From positions 105,930,141 through 105,994,140 of the forward strand of contig NC_079487.1 of the NCBI RefSeq assembly GCF_020520425.1: 64,000 bases of DNA, in the 5' to 3' direction. This stretch comes from Spinacia oleracea (lineage: Eukaryota; Streptophyta; Magnoliopsida; Caryophyllales; Amaranthaceae). Of this stretch, positions 60,765 through 64,000 are shown one piece after another. The translations under genes were made by a program, and so were the position numbers. Numbering within the stretch: position 1 is the stretch's first letter; each line of letters begins with the position of its first letter. A model generated the notes under the pieces. The model was not told where the DNA came from, did no database searches, and saw only the letters and a list, made by a program, of their open reading frames with translations.

Positions 60765-61234
60765 CTTGTGTTATTCTTATGACTTGTCAAAAATATTTTA
60801 TATTGTGTCAAAATTGTCTCTCCTTTCCCTCAATTTTTTTTTTTTTTAAAAAAAATACTTCATTTTATTTTATTTTAATCAGTACTCAATACCTTCTTAT
60901 TATACAAAAACTTATATAAGTCGCTATTATGTACTCCGTATAATACCAACATCTTACCAAATAGTTATAATTTTTAATAAATAGTTACTCAATGTGATCA
61001 AATAGTTATCCAATGTGATTAAATAGATACTAAACTATAATTAATTATATTTTCCAATAAAATACGGAGTAGTTATACTTTCTATTCAAATAGTTATAGG
61101 TTCCAGTCAAATAATTATATTTTTTAATGACACCAACGGGTCTCATGCATATGGCGGTCTCATAGGAGACATGCTCTTTAAACTCTTTCTCGATATTAAT
61201 GGTTGACTCATCCTCTTACACTTTTTTATTTTAT

Positions 61235-61350
61235 GTGGGTGTGAACTAGCTTAGTTGGTAAGTTTTGAGAGGGAGATACCCAAAACCTGGATCAAATCCC
61301 GTCTAAATCATTCGTCGACTTGCCTTTGTGGTTCTCTCTACACCGAGAAA
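61235..61350 (+). mobile_element. SINE-like tRNA-derived sequence
   Basis: TAGCTTAGTTGG (61247-61258) fits a pol III A box and GGATCAAATCC (61289-61299) a B box at tRNA-like spacing, as in plant SINEs. No A tail or duplication was identified, so it may be truncated. Confidence 0.5.
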
Positions 61351-62147
61351 ATATTTTTCCACTTTATGATATCTTTTACTAAAGCGAAATCAATATAACA
61401 TTGTGCTTTGTTCTGTTCGACTTATTTTGACTTGAGTTATGTTGTGTTAAACTTATTTTGACTTACTTTAGACCAAGTAAATTCAAACAAGTTCAGATAA
61501 GTTCGGTTATGTCCAGTTAATTAAGTTCAGTTAAATTCAAATAATATAAGTTTTGAAAAAATAAGTTTTTTCGGGCATTCATACGCATATAAGTTTATTT
61601 CAGATAAAATAAGTTTTTTCATATTAAATAAGTTAAATTAAGTTCAAACAAAATAAGTTCAATATAACATAGCCTTATTCTAGAAAAAATAAGTTCAGAA
61701 AAAATAAGTATTTTTAGACAAAATAAGTTTTTTTTTCCAGATAATTTCAGTTAACTTCATATAATATAGTTTCAGATAAAATAAGCCAAATATAAAAGAG
61801 CTTAAGTAGAAAACTTAATTATCACTTGTCATTTATTAAAAATACACATTTATCCTTTTTTATATATATATATACGGAGTATAGGTACACTTTAATTTTT
61901 GTGGTTAAACTTTGTAACTTTGACCTTATATTCTCGCTATTACAAATATCTATGCTTGAAATATTGTTGGATTCGTATCAATGTGTATTTATAAAATATC
62001 AAATTTTTATTAAAAGAATGTCATATGTAATTGGATATTTTAATGGTTAAACATGTACATTAAACACTGTAAAACACAAAGTGTAACCAATTAAAAACAG
62101 AAAAGTAAGAAAAGTTAATACTTTCATGCAAATTGTGGTAGCAACAA

Positions 62148-62300
62148 TCTATACTAATATATCAAAAGGCGTTTATAAAAACGTATATGTGTCACGTATA
62201 CCTCTCCTTATTACGCCACAACACCACTAATAAGCTTCATGACATGTTATTGACAAAAAAAAACATGTAAAAATGATCGAACATCGGACCTCATGAATTA
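62148..62300 (+). mobile_element. Helitron-like 5' terminus (first copy)
   Basis: TCTATACTAATATATCAAAA follows an A, with downstream GTGTCACGTATACC and ATTACGCCACAA words shared with 51465 and 62975. The 3' end was not located. Confidence 0.5.
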
Positions 62301-62974
62301 TAAGTTACACTTTAGACTAAATAAATTCAGACAAGTTCAGTTATTTCCAGTTAAGTTCAGATAAGTTCAGTTAAATTCAGATAATATAAGTTTAGAAAAA
62401 ATAGGTTTTTTCGGGCATTCATACGCGTATAAGTTTATTTAAGACAAAATAAGTTTTTTCTTATAGAAGAAGTTAAATTAAGTTCAAACAAAATAAGTTC
62501 AATATAACAGAACTTATTTTAGAAAAAATAAGTTTTTTGTAGACAACATAAGTTTTTTTTCCAGATAATTTCAGTTAAGTTCAAATGAGTTCATATAATA
62601 TAATTTCAAATAAAATAAGCCGAATATAACAAAGCCTTTAGGAAACTTAATTATCATTGTCATTTAATAAATATACACTTTTAACTTTTTAAATTTATTT
62701 TATACGGAGTCGGTACACTTTAATTTTTGTGGTAAAACTTTGTAACTTTGACCTTATATTCTCACTAATACAAATATCTATGCTTGAAATATAGTTAGAT
62801 TTCTATCAATATGTATTTATAAAATATCAAATTTTTATTAAAAGAATGTCATATGTAATTGGATATTTTAATGGTTAAACATGTACATTAAACACCATAA
62901 AAACAAAGTGTAACCATTAAAAAACAGAAGAGTAAGAAAAGTTAATACTTTCATGCAAATTGTAGTAGCAACAA

Positions 62975-63135
62975 TCTATACTAATATATTAAAAGACGTT
63001 TATAAAAACGTATATGTGTCACAAATACCTCTCCTAATTATGTCATGTCACCACTAATAAGTTTTGTGACGTGTTATTGACAACCAAAAAATATGTAAAA
63101 AAGATCGTACATTGGACCTAATAAATTATAAGTTA
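62975..63135 (+). mobile_element. Helitron-like 5' terminus (second copy)
   Basis: TCTATACTAATATATTAAAA follows an A. It is a copy of the 62148 unit that arose through the tandem duplication. Confidence 0.5.
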
Positions 63136-63285
63136 CACTATCTACCATCTTAGCTAGCTACAATTATGTTATGTTTTTTCACATCAATATAAAATACAAT
63201 CTTTTTAAAATGGATTCATGTTTACATAAAGTAAAACCCGGAAGAATACCGGAGCCTCACACTAGTATTATACTCAACACTAGTA

Positions 63286-63526
63286 CCCCCTCTGTTTTGA
63301 CTTTTTGCACTATTCACATAATTCACTTTCACCCTATTTTATTTCTAATATATGAAAAAAAAATGTTAGTATATAATATATTGTTGGCTTCATCTTAATA
63401 TATATTTTCAAAATATAATATTTTTATAAGTTTTTATAATATGTAGTTAAAGAAATTGGTGGTCAAAGTTGTACATTGACATGCGTGTCCGATCAAAACA
63501 GGTCGAGTATTAAGGGACGGAGGGAG
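63286..63526. mobile_element. Stowaway-like MITE
   Basis: Ends CCCCCTCTGTTTTGACTTTT and AAGGGACGGAGGGAG, with TA on both sides; 241 bp. The right end equals that of the 59166 family; the left end is diverged. Confidence 0.7.
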
Positions 63527-63574
63527 TAGTAAAGAGGGAAGGGAACGTCACAGGCAAATTTTTAGGGTGGAGCA

Positions 63575-63981
63575 CTTGACAATAGACCTGGTTATTGGAC
63601 AGGGTAGTCCAATGGATATAGGGTTAGGGTCAAGTTAATAGGGCTTTTATTGGGCAGGGCTCTTATTGGACAAGGCCTTTATTGGATAGGGTCATTATAG
63701 GGTCAAACTTATACTACAATTAGTTTGAAAATAAAAATAGTAATGATACAAAAAATTACATGCATAGCTTCGTATTTACTTGTACTTGCACATGGCTCTT
63801 TTGTTTTTCATTTTTCATTGCTCGTTTATTGACCCGCCCAATAATGACCGCTATTGACCCGCGACCCGCTTTTGACCCGCCCATTATCGACCCTCTAAAA
63901 ACGACCCTTTCAATACCCGACCCTCTTTTAACCCGCACCGACCCTGACCCGCCCCGCCCGATAACCAGGCCTACTTGGCAA
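63575..63981. mobile_element. hAT-type element with 8-bp target duplication (one mismatch)
   Basis: The element 63583-63973 starts TAGACCTGGTTATTGG and ends CCGATAACCAGGCCTA. The flanks are CTTGACAA (63575-63582) and CTTGGCAA (63974-63981), seven of eight matching. The left part has TTATTGGGCAGGG words and the right part has CGACCC/GACCCGC words, giving a foldback layout like that at 54268. Confidence 0.8.
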
Positions 63982-64000
63982 TACTTTCATTCACTCATTC

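Larger units (their letters stand above)
61440..63135. repeat. Tandem direct duplication, period about 830-840 bases
   Basis: About 61440-62300 and 62310-63135 align throughout. Shared landmarks: TTTTTTCGGGCATTCATACG at 61566 and 62406; ATATCTATGCTTGAAATAT; GAATGTCATATGTAATTGG; and a Helitron-like TCTATACTAATATAT at 62148 and 62975. The left half of each copy consists of ATAAGTTCA words like those at 34906. Confidence 0.85.

Overview
The window is nuclear DNA of a flowering plant: AT-rich intergenic sequence, GT-AG introns, three ordinary plant protein genes and many transposable elements. Frequent short words of the TACGGAGTA type and many Stowaway-like MITEs suggest a Caryophyllales/Amaranthaceae genome (spinach, beet or quinoa relatives). 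That placement is an inference from sequence style and was not tested.

Layout. 1-3928: 3' portion of a non-LTR retrotransposon on the + strand, with one long reverse-transcriptase ORF, a CCHC knuckle, a C-terminal endonuclease that looks restriction-like, and a (TAA)n tail. 5538-17060: a complete, very young Ty3/Gypsy Tat-like LTR retrotransposon on the minus strand. It has 426-bp LTRs that look identical, a CAAGT target-site duplication, gag-protease and pol in two frames meeting at ATGA, a 46-bp tandem array, and an antisense six-exon gene (about 989 aa) with its own TATA box and poly(A) signal. 17061-23700: AT-rich DNA with a tandem triplication of a Stowaway-like MITE. 23717-24640: intronless single C2H2 zinc-finger repressor. 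28636-32278 (minus): three-exon mitochondrial glycoprotein (MAM33/p32) gene. 32435-35110: foldback element, tRNA-derived SINE with a 19-bp duplication, Stowaway MITE and a small TIR element. 36317-39257: three-exon deSI-like (PPPDE) protease gene. 39258-64000: no convincing host gene; a dense mosaic of MITEs, hAT-like elements, Helitron ends, foldback elements, a TGTTC-rich block, degenerate CGGGTT arrays and segmental tandem duplications.

How the parts relate. The three host genes are unrelated housekeeping or regulatory loci: transcriptional repression, mitochondrial matrix, and deSUMOylation/deubiquitination. The most unusual content is in the mobile DNA: the apparent restriction-like-endonuclease LINE, and the LTR element carrying a complete spliced antisense gene. 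Exon boundaries were derived by hand from frame continuity, splice consensus and family conservation; no alignment or database search was run.
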